A DNA stretch of 64,000 nucleotides from Neptunicella marina (GTDB taxonomy: Bacteria > Pseudomonadota > Gammaproteobacteria > Enterobacterales > Alteromonadaceae), in NCBI RefSeq assembly GCF_014270035.1, contig NZ_JACNEP010000003.1, positions 124,001 through 188,000 of the forward strand, given 5' to 3'. Below are positions 10,642 through 20,295 of the stretch, piece by piece. The stretch's first letter is position 1. Every line of letters begins with the position of its first letter. The position numbers were made by a program, and so were the translations under genes. The notes under the pieces are model-generated. The model worked only from the letters and a program-made list of their open reading frames with translations, had not been told where the DNA came from and searched no databases.

Positions 10642-11274
10642 ATGGCTGTAGCCACCAACAAACGTTCTATCATGACATTGTTTTCAGATTCGATAGACAT
10701 TTATAGTCATCAAGTACGCATTGTTTTAGCCGAGAAGGGCGTAGGGGTAGAAATTACCTTTGTTGATCCCACCAATGTACCGGAAGATTTGGTTGATCTG
10801 AATCCTTACGGCACCGTACCAACTCTCGTTGATCGCGAGCTGGTGTTATATCAATCACGCATCATTATGGAATACCTTGATGAGCGTTTCCCACATCCAC
10901 CTTTGATGCCAGTTTATCCTGTATCCCGTGGTCAAAGCCGTTTAATGATGCATCGTATTGAACAGGACTGGTATTCACTTGCTGAACAAATTCTTAAAGG
11001 TGAAGGTGACGTTCAGACTGCACGAAATGAGTTGCGTGAAGCCATTCTGGCATTAGCACCTTTGTTTGCTGAAACCCCATTTTTTATGAGCGAAGAGTTC
11101 AGTCTGGTTGACTGTTATCTTGCACCGCTATTGTGGCGTTTACCTGCTCTGAACATTGAATTAAATGGTAACGGCAGCAAAGAAGTGAAAAGTTATATGA
11201 AGCGTATTTTTGAGCGCAGCTCATTTGTTGCTTCATTAACCGATCAGGAACGTGAAATTCATAACCCGCTTTAA
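10642..11274 (+). CDS. sspA: Stringent starvation protein A
   Basis: Glutathione-S-transferase-fold protein that binds RNA polymerase and modulates transcription during starvation and acid stress. The N-terminal thioredoxin-like part (MTLFSDSIDIYSHQVRIVLAEKGV) and the block LVDLNPYGTVPTLVDRELVLYQSRIIMEYLDERFPHPPLMP are characteristic. A serine-rich opening replaces the catalytic residue of true GSTs. GGAGG at 10630-10634 is the RBS. Operon with sspB, three bases apart, as in most gammaproteobacteria. Confidence 0.96.
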   Translation: MAVATNKRSIMTLFSDSIDIYSHQVRIVLAEKGVGVEITFVDPTNVPEDLVDLNPYGTVPTLVDRELVLYQSRIIMEYLDERFPHPPLMPVYPVSRGQSRLMMHRIEQDWYSLAEQILKGEGDVQTARNELREAILALAPLFAETPFFMSEEFSLVDCYLAPLLWRLPALNIELNGNGSKEVKSYMKRIFERSSFVASLTDQEREIHNPL

Positions 11275-11277
11275 GTT

Positions 11278-11688
11278 ATGACGGTGAAAATGACATCCAA
11301 TCAGCCTTACCTGTTACGTGCTTTCCATGAATGGATTGTGGATAATGATTTAACACCACATATTGTGGTGGATGCCACGATTCAGGGGGTCGAGGTACCA
11401 CAGGAACATGTTCAGCAGGGACAGATTGTATTAAATGTGTCTCCTGGTGCGTGTCAGCAACTGGTGATAGGTAATACTGATATCAGTTTTCAGGCGCGGT
11501 TTGGTGGAGTTGCTCGTCAGCTATTTATACCCGTGCACGCGGTTCAGGCAATTTATGCACGTGAAAATGGCGCAGGAACTATTTTCGAAGTAGATCCTGA
11601 ATTGGCAGAGGAGCCCGCTTCAACTGAAGCAGAATCATCACCCACACCGCCTAAAAAAGGCAAACCTACACTGAAAGTGGTTAAGTAA
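11278..11688 (+). CDS. sspB: ClpXP protease specificity-enhancing factor SspB
   Basis: Adaptor delivering ssrA-tagged proteins to ClpXP. The N-terminal binding domain (PYLLRAFHEWIVDNDLTPHIVVDA ... ISFQARFGGVARQLFIPVHAVQAIYARENGAG) is conserved; a flexible acidic linker rich in Glu, Ala, Ser and Pro leads to the C-terminal ClpX-binding tail PTLKVVK. An alternative in-frame ATG at 11290 would remove four residues; neither has a strong ribosome binding site. Confidence 0.95.
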   Translation: MTVKMTSNQPYLLRAFHEWIVDNDLTPHIVVDATIQGVEVPQEHVQQGQIVLNVSPGACQQLVIGNTDISFQARFGGVARQLFIPVHAVQAIYARENGAGTIFEVDPELAEEPASTEAESSPTPPKKGKPTLKVVK

Positions 11689-11691
11689 GAT

Positions 11692-11719
11692 AAAAAAGCG
11701 CCGATAGGCGCTTTTTTAT
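11692..11719. terminator. Bidirectional terminator between sspB and dolP
   Basis: AAAAAAGCGCC, four-base loop, GGCGCTTTTTT. T-runs on both strands suit the two converging transcription units. Confidence 0.9.
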
Positions 11720-11733
11720 TACTCGTCACATTA

Positions 11734-12300
11734 TCATTGTTGCATATATTCAAACGCCTTTACTACACGTGCTACACCGCTGATATTACGGGCGATATCC
11801 ACCGCAACATTTGCTTCGTTGGCATTGACTAAACCCATTAGGAATACTTCCGAATCTTCAACCATTACATCCACATGCAGACCGTCAACACGTTCATCGG
11901 CGAGTAAATTGGCTTTGACCTTTGAGGCCAGCCACACATCGTTGGTACGAGTACCAGCGGTTGTAGGGGTACCAATGCGAATTAAGTTGTGCAGTTTGCG
12001 AATATGTTGCACGCTTTTGGCGGCTTGCTCCGCTTTGTTCCTTAAATCGTCGTTAGGTGCCTGTCCTGCTAACAGTACAATGCCGTTGTAAACATTCACA
12101 TTAATATGAGCATATTCTTCAATTTCGGGGCTTTCAGCCAGAAGGTTGTTTACCCTCGCTAACAGGGTTTTATCATCAATCTGCGTGCCCATGGTGCGTC
12201 GGTCATGTACTGAAGATGCCACACCCATTCCACCTGCTACCAGTGCCGCTGCACACCCCTGAAGGGTAATCAGGCTGGCAACAATTAAAATACGTAACAT
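11734..12300 (-). CDS. dolP: BON-domain outer-membrane lipoprotein DolP (YraP)
   Basis: Division- and outer-membrane-linked lipoprotein that supports envelope integrity and BAM function in E. coli. Lipobox LQGC with the acylated Cys near residue 16, then two BON domains at about 45-110 and 120-185, each ending in the GVARVV/VQHIRKL-type strand. I start at the ATG at 12298-12300 (MLRILIVASL); GAGGATTGAT supplies an RBS that overlaps the end of diaA. Longer upstream frames lack a signal peptide. Last gene of lpoA-yraN-diaA-dolP. Confidence 0.92.
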   Translation of the reverse strand: MLRILIVASLITLQGCAAALVAGGMGVASSVHDRRTMGTQIDDKTLLARVNNLLAESPEIEEYAHINVNVYNGIVLLAGQAPNDDLRNKAEQAAKSVQHIRKLHNLIRIGTPTTAGTRTNDVWLASKVKANLLADERVDGLHVDVMVEDSEVFLMGLVNANEANVAVDIARNISGVARVVKAFEYMQQ

Positions 12301-12301
12301 A

Positions 12302-12901
<600 letters not shown>

Positions 12902-13261
12902 TTAAACTCCTTGAAACCATTCGACTTTTTCACCGTGTATGGCGACCACATCGACGCGGTAGTCTACCATTGCCGGGTTTAACTTTTTATCATGTAAATA
13001 ATGGGCTACTGCAGATTCAAATTTTTTTCGCTTGGCCGGATGAAAATACTCCTGAGCATAACCATGGGACTGACTTTTACGGAATTTAACTTCAACAAAC
13101 ACCAGCATCTGGTTTTGTTGCATAACCAAATCAATTTCACCAGTTTTACAGCGGTAATTTTGTGTTAAAAGTGTTAGACCCTGATGAGTCAGATAGTTCG
13201 CTGCGTGCTGTTCAGCTTGTTTTCCTGTCAGACTTGATTGAAGCGCCTTAATCCATTTCAA
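12902..13261 (-). CDS. yraN: YraN family protein (UPF0102), predicted endonuclease-like
   Basis: UPF0102 protein, endonuclease-like fold. The region GKQAEQHAANYLTHQGLTLLTQNYRCKTGEIDLVMQQNQMLVFVEVKFRK contains the E-x-D...E-V-K signature of the nuclease-like core (GEIDLV, VEVK). Its biochemical role is not established. Start chosen is TTG at 13259-13261 (119 residues), about 12 bases after AGG and overlapping the lpoA stop by 14 bases; longer frames run into lpoA coding sequence without a better start. The start is the least certain part. Confidence 0.85.
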   Translation of the reverse strand: MKWIKALQSSLTGKQAEQHAANYLTHQGLTLLTQNYRCKTGEIDLVMQQNQMLVFVEVKFRKSQSHGYAQEYFHPAKRKKFESAVAHYLHDKKLNPAMVDYRVDVVAIHGEKVEWFQGV

Positions 13262-15083
13262 CGCGAATAACCTGTTCCTGTTCAACTTTACCCATGGCAA
13301 AGCGCTGATGCAGTATATCGTTGTCATCCAGCGATATTTGCCCTGTTAGCCCGTTTACCCGTAGTTCAGGCAAAATCGCCATGTGTTTCAAATGAGGAAT
13401 CACACTATAAGCGTCATAACCCATGGCAAACAAACGTTGCAAACTGTCGGTATGTGCCGGCCATAATCGGGTAAAAGTATGTTTAAGCTGTTGCCAGGGA
13501 TGATTAGGCAACATCCAGGGCATATCAATAAAGGTAAGGTTGCGTAAATCGCGCAGTGAATTGTTGCTTAATACCTGCGTGTAACTACGCGAGGAGCCGT
13601 AAACTGGGATCACTTCCGAAAACGGGCTGATGCTCGCCTCAATAATAGGCACTAATAACTCGGTTTCTTCAGCATTAGCAAAGACGACAATAGCATCTAC
13701 GTCCTGACGGTTGCGGTAAAAGGCGTGAACTTCATTAGGGTAAAGATTTTCTATTTGTCTGATGCGACTACGGCTTTGGTTAACTTCAAGCAAATTCGCA
13801 ATGCCGCTGCGCATGCTGCCACTGGATTCAAAGGTAACAGAGTTAGGTGTGTATTGTGTCTGTTGCTGCCAGGTTTGCACAAAGGTCGACAACATACGTT
13901 GCATGCTTTTATTGGCCGAAGATATCACCACCGGATGTTGATAACCTTTATCCAATAAATGTTCCACGAGTTGATTGGCTTCATCTTCTGGTGCCAGTGC
14001 AAAATAATAGTGCTGTGACGGCTGAGGCGTGTCTGTTGAGGCGTTCTGTGTCGGTATCATATGCCCGGTGTTAATACGATTTAACGCCAGCACTGGCTTG
14101 TCGGCAGGAACTTTCTTTAACAGTTCTTCAATACGGTCTTTTTCCAGTGGGCCAACAATAAAATCATACTGAGTGGCGATTGCCGTCATATCACTTTCAG
14201 TCATTAAGTTGGAATCGATGAAGCTGACTTCAGGCCGTGCATTTTCGTGTTCGAAATAAGCAGCAAGTATGCCTTGTTTAAGGGCTTCCCCTTGCAACTG
14301 TAAACGTCCGGATAATGGCAGTAATACAGCAACCGTTTGTGGCTGATATTTGTCTGTGTGTAATGCTTTGTCCAAATCACTGGGCATACTGTTAATGGCG
14401 GGGTGGTTTGGATAACGATTTTTCCACACGCTTAATGCCTGCGCCATACGATACGCATCCGCTGAATATTTGCGTGTGATTATTGTCAGTTCTAACCAGG
14501 CGTCTAAGGACGGATATTTGGATTCAGCTTGTTCTAACTGATTTAGACTAAGCTTTTTTAACAGTGGCCAAATATGTTGGTTGGCGTTTTGATCATAGTT
14601 GCTAACTTTCTGCCAGGCGTTGGCTGCTTCAATCCAGTTTAACTGGTGTTCGAGTAATTTAGCTTTGAGTAGATAAAGACGTTTGTTTAAGCCCATTTGA
14701 CCGGTAATGGTCTGAGTTAAATCGTTGGATTGCTCAAAGAATCCCATATCAAATAAACATTCGGCTTCAATTAAATTAGCTTGTGAAATATCGAGTGGAA
14801 CGTAAAGCTCCGGGCGCAGAATATCAACCAGCTTTATGCTTTTGTCGCATTGTTGTTGCTGTAGCCACATTTCGGCGGCTTTAAATAAATACAGGTTACG
14901 ACGATCCGGATTGGCTTGTTTAGCTTTTTCCAGGTAATCATTAGCGCTCAATTCGGTTTCGATGGGTTCAACAGGCATTATTTGAGTTTGTGGTTGTTGA
15001 ACGGCTTTTTGTTTTGGCGCAGAGCTACAGGCACTAAGTAATGCCGCTAACAATAAGCAAGATAACCTGAATTGATATTTCAT
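13248..15083 (-). CDS. lpoA: Penicillin-binding protein activator LpoA
   Basis: Outer-membrane lipoprotein that reaches through the peptidoglycan to activate PBP1a. Lipobox LSAC with the acylated Cys near residue 17. The N-terminal half is helical with TPR-like repeats; the C-terminal half (from about residue 255, TVAVLLPLSGRLQLQGEALKQGILAAYF) has the periplasmic-binding-protein fold of the LppC family. At 611 residues it is normal. I start at the ATG at 15081-15083, which gives a good lipoprotein signal. Overlaps yraN; divergent from rsmI as in E. coli. Confidence 0.93.
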   Translation of the reverse strand: MKYQFRLSCLLLAALLSACSSAPKQKAVQQPQTQIMPVEPIETELSANDYLEKAKQANPDRRNLYLFKAAEMWLQQQQCDKSIKLVDILRPELYVPLDISQANLIEAECLFDMGFFEQSNDLTQTITGQMGLNKRLYLLKAKLLEHQLNWIEAANAWQKVSNYDQNANQHIWPLLKKLSLNQLEQAESKYPSLDAWLELTIITRKYSADAYRMAQALSVWKNRYPNHPAINSMPSDLDKALHTDKYQPQTVAVLLPLSGRLQLQGEALKQGILAAYFEHENARPEVSFIDSNLMTESDMTAIATQYDFIVGPLEKDRIEELLKKVPADKPVLALNRINTGHMIPTQNASTDTPQPSQHYYFALAPEDEANQLVEHLLDKGYQHPVVISSANKSMQRMLSTFVQTWQQQTQYTPNSVTFESSGSMRSGIANLLEVNQSRSRIRQIENLYPNEVHAFYRNRQDVDAIVVFANAEETELLVPIIEASISPFSEVIPVYGSSRSYTQVLSNNSLRDLRNLTFIDMPWMLPNHPWQQLKHTFTRLWPAHTDSLQRLFAMGYDAYSVIPHLKHMAILPELRVNGLTGQISLDDNDILHQRFAMGKVEQEQVIRVEMD

Positions 15084-15285
15084 TATTGTGTTTGATCCCT
15101 TATTACGGCAAACCAGTGTTGTTAAGGCATTGACGTTACACATGAGTTTCGCAGTTATTGTAAAGACGCCCCCGGCAAATTCAATCTTATGTTGTGTTAA
15201 AAAAGACAGGTGACCGATAAATGGCTATTTTTAGCGATTATTAGGTGTAAAATGCCCGCTTTAAAATCGGGTAGGGGAAGCAGCC

Positions 15286-16122
15286 GTGCAAGCGTCGGGA
15301 AATTTATACATAGTGGCAACGCCAATTGGCAATATGGCCGACATCAGTTTGCGTGCGATTGAAACCCTCAATCAGGTTGATTTGATTGCAGCCGAGGATA
15401 CTCGTCACAGTCAAAAGTTACTGCAGCACCACCAAATTCAAACGCGTTTAATATCGGTACACGAACATAATGAAGCCAAGCGAGCTTCACATTTAATTTC
15501 GCAACTTAAACAGGGGATGAATATTGCGCTCATTAGTGATGCGGGAACGCCGCTGATTAGCGATCCCGGATACAACCTGGTTAATTTGTGTCGGGCAGAA
15601 GGCTTGAACGTTGTACCAATTCCGGGAGCCTGCGCGGCGATTACCGCTTTGTGCGCTGCGGGGCTGGCCACCGATCGTTTCCGCTTTGATGGATTTTTAC
15701 CTGTAAAAATGCTGGCACGTGAACAAGCTTTAACGGTATTACAACAAGAAACGGCCACAGTGGTTTTTTATGAAGCGCCGCGTCGGGTATTGGATACGAT
15801 TAAACTGGTTCAGCAGGTCCTGGGTGATGAAAGACAATTAGTACTGGCTAAAGAGCTAACCAAAACCTTTGAAAACTTTATCAGTGGTCGTGCGCAGGAT
15901 GTGATTGACTGGTTACAAGCAGACGAGGTGCATCAAAAAGGCGAATTTGTGTTGATGATAGCGGGTGCACAAATTGATGCATCACAGATCCCACCTGAGG
16001 CTATTGCCTTGTTAAAGCAGTTAAAGGAAGAACTGCCACTTAAAAAAGCCGCCGCGATTGTCGCGGCGCATTATGATTTAAAGAAAAACGACTTATATAA
16101 GATAGGATTAGAATTTGACTGA
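15286..16122 (+). CDS. rsmI: 16S rRNA (cytidine(1402)-2'-O)-methyltransferase RsmI
   Basis: Tetrapyrrole-methylase-fold enzyme that 2'-O-methylates C1402 in the decoding centre of 16S rRNA. Motifs: LYIVATPIGNMADISLRAIETL, IAAEDTRHSQKLLQHH, SDAGTPLISDPGY, and PIPGACAAITALCAAGL. Length 278 is typical. Start is GTG at 15286 with a GGGGAAG stretch upstream; a TAAAAT at 15248-15253 is a likely -10 box. Confidence 0.95.
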   Translation: MQASGNLYIVATPIGNMADISLRAIETLNQVDLIAAEDTRHSQKLLQHHQIQTRLISVHEHNEAKRASHLISQLKQGMNIALISDAGTPLISDPGYNLVNLCRAEGLNVVPIPGACAAITALCAAGLATDRFRFDGFLPVKMLAREQALTVLQQETATVVFYEAPRRVLDTIKLVQQVLGDERQLVLAKELTKTFENFISGRAQDVIDWLQADEVHQKGEFVLMIAGAQIDASQIPPEAIALLKQLKEELPLKKAAAIVAAHYDLKKNDLYKIGLEFD

Positions 16123-16141
16123 TGCTCATAGAGCATCAGTC
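16117..16141. terminator. Hairpin at convergent rsmI and MATE ends
   Basis: Perfect 11-bp inverted repeat GACTGATGCTC / GAGCATCAGTC with a three-base loop, starting in the last rsmI codons. No T-run on either side, so factor-independent termination is uncertain, though placement between converging genes suits an RNA 3' end. Confidence 0.5.
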
Positions 16142-16146
16142 TCGAA

Positions 16147-17487
16147 TTAAGCGAATATCAGGCGCTTATCCATTTGTTTTTTAAGTAAAAACAGACTGAG
16201 CAGGCTTTGCAGGCTGACGGTTATAACAGATAACCACCATACTTGTTCGATTGCAAAAGTCTCTTGCTGCGACAGCCAGATGACAGGCAAGGCGAAGGAC
16301 AGAAGTCGTGTGGCACTACTAAGTAATGCTGGCCAGGTATTACCTAATCCCTGAAACATACCTGAGCAGGTAAATACCAGTCCGGTTGGAACAAAGTTCC
16401 AGCAAATCAGACTCAGAAATCCACTGGCCACCGCGAGCACTAACGGATCATCCGAAAAGCCCCGCACAAAGGTATCAGCCTGCCATAGGCAAATCAGTGT
16501 TAATAACGCCATTATCAGGCTACTGAATACTGCTGCTTTGGCAAAGGTCTCACGTACTCTGTGTCCCTGTTTTGCACCAACGTTTTGTCCCGCAATTGCC
16601 GGCGCGGCAAATGCAATCGCCATTGCCGGTAAAAACAACGCTTGCATCACCCGTGAGCCTAATCCAAAACCCGCTTGCGCCTCTGCGCCAAACTGCTGAA
16701 TTGCCCAGTAAATCACAGCCATATAACTGAACATCAACAGAAATTCAGCGCCTGCCGGAAAACCGATAGCGAATATGCGTTTCAGGCTATGCCATTGAGG
16801 TAACCACAGGCTGAAGTCCACTTTGACGTAGTGTTCCAGTTTAACAAAGTAATACAACAAAATAGCGACACCGATTAGTACAGCAATGGAACTTGCCATG
16901 CCAGCACCTGCCACGCCAAATGCCACGCCTGTGCCCCAACCTGCAATTAAAATCGGCGCTAAAACAATATTGATTAATACCGACAATAGTTGCACTAACA
17001 TCACAGGTTTAACGATGCCGGTGCCACGTAAAGCGGCACTCATGGCTACCACCGCGAATTGCAACGCCATATTGGGTAAAAACCAATACAGGTAGCTGGT
17101 ACCTGCAGCGATAATGGCTTCATCTTGTGACAAGGTCTGCATGTAGGATGCACTTAGTCCATAACCAATAGTCAGGGTAATTGCTGCCATTAACGCCGAT
17201 AACAAGAGGGACTGATTAAAAATGATATTGGCATCGGTTTGATCTTTTCGTCCTGCGGCATGGGATACCAGTGTTGCCGTGCCCACATTTAAAATTTGTG
17301 TGAGGGCAATAATGATCAAATTGGCATTACCTGCTGCGCTTACGCCAGCAATGGCTTCGCCTCCCAGCTGACCCACAAAATATAAATCCACCAAAAAGTA
17401 TAAGGTTTGTACCAGTAGTCCAATGGCGATGGGCACCGACATATGGACCAGATGTTTACCAATCGATCCCTGGGTTAAGTCTTTCAC
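16147..17487 (-). CDS. MATE family multidrug efflux transporter
   Basis: Twelve-helix inner-membrane antiporter of the MATE family, 446 residues, expected to export cationic drugs using Na+ or H+. The N-terminal half opens IGKHLVHMSVPIAIGLLVQTLYFLVDLYFVGQLGGEAIAGVS, the family's first-helix pattern, and the halves are related (GFPAGAEFLLMFSYMAVIYWAIQQFG). Substrate cannot be read from sequence. It follows the MarR gene by 13 bases on the same strand, so it is probably under that regulator's control. Confidence 0.9.
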   Translation of the reverse strand: MKDLTQGSIGKHLVHMSVPIAIGLLVQTLYFLVDLYFVGQLGGEAIAGVSAAGNANLIIIALTQILNVGTATLVSHAAGRKDQTDANIIFNQSLLLSALMAAITLTIGYGLSASYMQTLSQDEAIIAAGTSYLYWFLPNMALQFAVVAMSAALRGTGIVKPVMLVQLLSVLINIVLAPILIAGWGTGVAFGVAGAGMASSIAVLIGVAILLYYFVKLEHYVKVDFSLWLPQWHSLKRIFAIGFPAGAEFLLMFSYMAVIYWAIQQFGAEAQAGFGLGSRVMQALFLPAMAIAFAAPAIAGQNVGAKQGHRVRETFAKAAVFSSLIMALLTLICLWQADTFVRGFSDDPLVLAVASGFLSLICWNFVPTGLVFTCSGMFQGLGNTWPALLSSATRLLSFALPVIWLSQQETFAIEQVWWLSVITVSLQSLLSLFLLKKQMDKRLIFA

Positions 17488-17500
17488 CGTTATTGTTCCT

Positions 17501-17926
17501 TTATGCCCGCAATGCGCCGAGTAACTGCAGGCATTGTTCGATTTGCTTGCTGGTTAATGATTGCGTCGCTTTTTGTGCGCTTTGCTCAAATGTGGTTAAT
17601 GCATCGCTTAGAATCTGTTGTCCGGTATCGGTCAGTTTGACTAAGCTGACGCGGGCATCGCGCTGGTTTTGTTGCTTTTCAACCAGATGATTTTTTTCCA
17701 TTGGCAACAATAAGCGTGTTACGCCTGAGGCACTGAGACCAATCGCATCGGCCAGTTCAATGCGGCGCATGCTAGATTGTGGTGCTTGTTGCAGAGTTAA
17801 CATCACCATCAATTCTGTAAAACTGATGCCATGCAGACTTAGCGAGCGGTCCAGTGGTTTGAGTAAACCCGACTGTGCCTGAAATAACGCCATGGCAAGC
17901 TGCATGGCTGAAGTGAGTGATTGCAT
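17501..17926 (-). CDS. MarR family transcriptional regulator
   Basis: Winged-helix MarR protein of 141 residues. The recognition helix region is RRIELADAIGLSASGVTRLLLPMEKNHLVEK and the wing is QQNQRDARVSLVKLTDTGQQIL; the flanking helices make the dimer. Start is the ATG at 17924-17926 with AGGA eight bases upstream; an upstream frame start at 17957-17959 would lie inside the operator. It probably represses its own operon with the MATE gene through the palindrome immediately upstream, and releases it on binding a small aromatic or drug ligand (family behaviour). Confidence 0.9.
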   Translation of the reverse strand: MQSLTSAMQLAMALFQAQSGLLKPLDRSLSLHGISFTELMVMLTLQQAPQSSMRRIELADAIGLSASGVTRLLLPMEKNHLVEKQQNQRDARVSLVKLTDTGQQILSDALTTFEQSAQKATQSLTSKQIEQCLQLLGALRA

Positions 17927-17952
17927 ATTATAATTCCTGTTTGATAAATATG

Positions 17953-17988
17953 CTTGCAATATACTTGATTAATCAAATATATTGCAAG
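17953..17988. promoter_or_regulatory. 36-bp palindromic operator upstream of marR-MATE
   Basis: Left half CTTGCAATATACTTGATT and right half AATCAAATATATTGCAAG are mirror images at 17 of 18 positions. The centre TTGATTAATCAA resembles MarR-family sites; the outer CTTGCAATATA arms make it large enough for two dimers. It lies 27-62 bases upstream of the marR start on the minus strand, where the promoter should be. Confidence 0.75.
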
Positions 17989-18041
17989 TTAAATCTGCTG
18001 AAAATGTAAACATAAAGTTTTTGCTAAAGGATTAACTGTGC

Positions 18042-19373
18042 TTAGCTGAGTTTGCTGCGAATAATATCGAGACGAGTTTTTATATCCTGCCAGTCGCTAT
18101 CGCTGATGCTTTGCTTTGCCAGCCCTTGTTCTATTTGACCAGCCTGATGATGGATAAAGTTAAGGTGTTGATCATTGTGTGCCATATCACACAATCTCAT
18201 CAGGGACTCCAGTTGACGAATTGATACCGCCAGACTGGTGCTGGAATATTGTCTGATTTGATCAAATGCGGCATTGCCAATACCACTATAGGTGATGGAC
18301 TGATAATACAAACGCAATGAACCTTTATTATCGAAATAGCCCGTTTGTGGGAAAGTCTGGCTGGAGAGTTTGCACAAGGTAGCGGTTAGTTTGTCGACGC
18401 AGGTTATAGCGGTATACGGATCGTTTACACCGGGTGAAAGTGCTCTTAAAGCAACTTCAACTAATTGGTGTACGGCAAATTCAGGATCCTGGATAGGTGA
18501 GCGTTTGGCCCCAATAGTCAGACATTTAAGCGCTTCTTCATACAAGGCTTGTTTGGGAACTGAATCACTATGGATTTCGATCACAGCTTGTTGTTCAACC
18601 ACAAAATCCCCAATTTTTGCTGTCACTTGAGCAAAACAATCATGCTGCTGCATTCGTTTTACTAAGCCATTAAAATCAATGGCTTGTAAGTAACCGCTGT
18701 GTTTTACACTGATGGATTGCTTACGTGAATAATCGGGCAACTGGTCAACGCCTGCGTTGTTAATATCATTAGAAGGCGCTTGTAGCGGAAATAAACTATC
18801 CACACTGCTTTGTAACTGACAATACACATCATCAATGACGTTATCTGCCTGAATAGAACGTGCAACGTGATGAATAAAATAGATCAGCACAAATACACTG
18901 AACAAGGTTATTAACAGGCACCATAAAATCGATAATCCAGGTACGTAATCTGAATCGGCAAAGGCATCAATTGCTCTGACTATTGCCAGACAATAAACGA
19001 AATCAGCAATAAACAAACCCAGCACCACCTGAGTGCTGGTATCGTTCATAAAGTTACGTATAAGACGCGGGCCGAACTGTGATGATGCTAAGGTGAGAGA
19101 AACGATTGTGATAGAAAAAGTAATACTTACCACCGTCATCATTGAGGATGCGATGGTGGTGAGCAATTCCCGGGCTGCATCGGCTTTTATCTGATAAAGC
19201 AACTCAAACGCATCGAGTTGATTGAGATGGGCAAAACGGTCCAGTGAAATAAACAATGCAGCGGCACACAGTGAACCTATTACTAACAGACTGGGGATAA
19301 ACCAAAAGCTGGTTTTAATGGTATCAATAAGTGCCAGTAAACGTGTTGGTTGAATGTCTGCGATTTTGCCCAT
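18042..19373 (-). CDS. DUF2254 domain-containing membrane protein
   Basis: Conserved membrane protein of 443 residues and unknown function. Four hydrophobic segments occur in the first 170 residues (near 25-45, 65-90, 105-130, 140-165). The soluble remainder contains the family block LTIGAKRSPIQDPEFAVHQLVEVALRALSPGVNDPYTAITCVD. It stands alone, on the same strand as the MarR-MATE pair but 115 bases from marR, with no identified partner. Confidence 0.85.
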   Translation of the reverse strand: MGKIADIQPTRLLALIDTIKTSFWFIPSLLVIGSLCAAALFISLDRFAHLNQLDAFELLYQIKADAARELLTTIASSMMTVVSITFSITIVSLTLASSQFGPRLIRNFMNDTSTQVVLGLFIADFVYCLAIVRAIDAFADSDYVPGLSILWCLLITLFSVFVLIYFIHHVARSIQADNVIDDVYCQLQSSVDSLFPLQAPSNDINNAGVDQLPDYSRKQSISVKHSGYLQAIDFNGLVKRMQQHDCFAQVTAKIGDFVVEQQAVIEIHSDSVPKQALYEEALKCLTIGAKRSPIQDPEFAVHQLVEVALRALSPGVNDPYTAITCVDKLTATLCKLSSQTFPQTGYFDNKGSLRLYYQSITYSGIGNAAFDQIRQYSSTSLAVSIRQLESLMRLCDMAHNDQHLNFIHHQAGQIEQGLAKQSISDSDWQDIKTRLDIIRSKLS

Positions 19374-19401
19374 ATGTGCCTTTATCCAGAAAATCAGAGA
19401 G

Positions 19402-20160
19402 TTAGCTTACCATTGTTTTGGTTCTGATGGTGGTGGTTGTTTTTGGACGATACTTATTACTCAGCCAGATGATGCATGGCACGCCAATTATGCTAGGGAG
19501 CAACCAAGGGATCATTTGCGCCTGACCGCTAAATAAATGGGCAAACAGGGCACGACCACCAAAGGCGAAAAACGCGGTGTAAACACCGATACCTGAGCCT
19601 AAAATCGCACCAATATGTTCAACTAACCATGAGTTTTTGCTCTTATTAAACATATATCGCAGGGCGCCAATCGCGGACAATAATGAAATACCTGCAAAAA
19701 CCTGCAATAAAATACGACCGCTTTGCAGGCCAATGAAACCGACAATCAGGCTAGTTACCAACAAAGATAAAACCAGTAGCAAATAGGTGGGAGTGCGCAA
19801 GGCTGACGGATTATTTTTGTGTTTAATCACCAGTTCACTATGACGAACATTGTTGATAACCAGCAGTGACAACATCCACAAAAACAACGCGGTAAAACGA
19901 ATGCGTTCAATGATATCTGCAATGGGTTTATCACCGTTGTATCCATCCGGATAGCGTATGGCGATGGGGGCGATCATATCCAGTGAACTCATAACTAAAC
20001 CTGTGCCAGCAACAAAATACATGCTGGCAACGTACCACTTACCAATGCGTTTGTGGTTGGCTGAGCCTTTACGAGTGATTAGCGGAAGCCAGAATACAAT
20101 CAGTGCAATAGCACCAATGGCGACATGAACATAAAGTAAAAATTGATGGGTGAAGTACAT
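19402..20160 (-). CDS. Conserved multi-pass membrane protein of unknown function
   Basis: Hydrophobic protein of 252 residues with about seven predicted membrane helices. It has several His in or near helices (THQFLLYVHVAIGAIALIVFW; KRIGKWYVASMYFVAGTG), a pattern like small heme- or quinone-linked membrane proteins such as DUF2306, but I cannot name the family with certainty. Start is ATG 20158-20160, eight bases after GGA; an ATG at 20176-20178 overlaps that ribosome binding site. Divergent from the sensor kinase gene, so the two may share a regulatory region. Confidence 0.7.
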   Translation of the reverse strand: MYFTHQFLLYVHVAIGAIALIVFWLPLITRKGSANHKRIGKWYVASMYFVAGTGLVMSSLDMIAPIAIRYPDGYNGDKPIADIIERIRFTALFLWMLSLLVINNVRHSELVIKHKNNPSALRTPTYLLLVLSLLVTSLIVGFIGLQSGRILLQVFAGISLLSAIGALRYMFNKSKNSWLVEHIGAILGSGIGVYTAFFAFGGRALFAHLFSGQAQMIPWLLPSIIGVPCIIWLSNKYRPKTTTTIRTKTMVS

Positions 20161-20295
20161 TTGCTTATTCCTTGGCAATGATGATGGTGCTATTGAAGCG
20201 TATTGAGGAAAAATTCATCAGTGCCAAAAGTCATCAATTTAAATCATGACTTTTTACCTATTTTTAAATTTTGTGTCTGTCGGCATAATGCAATA

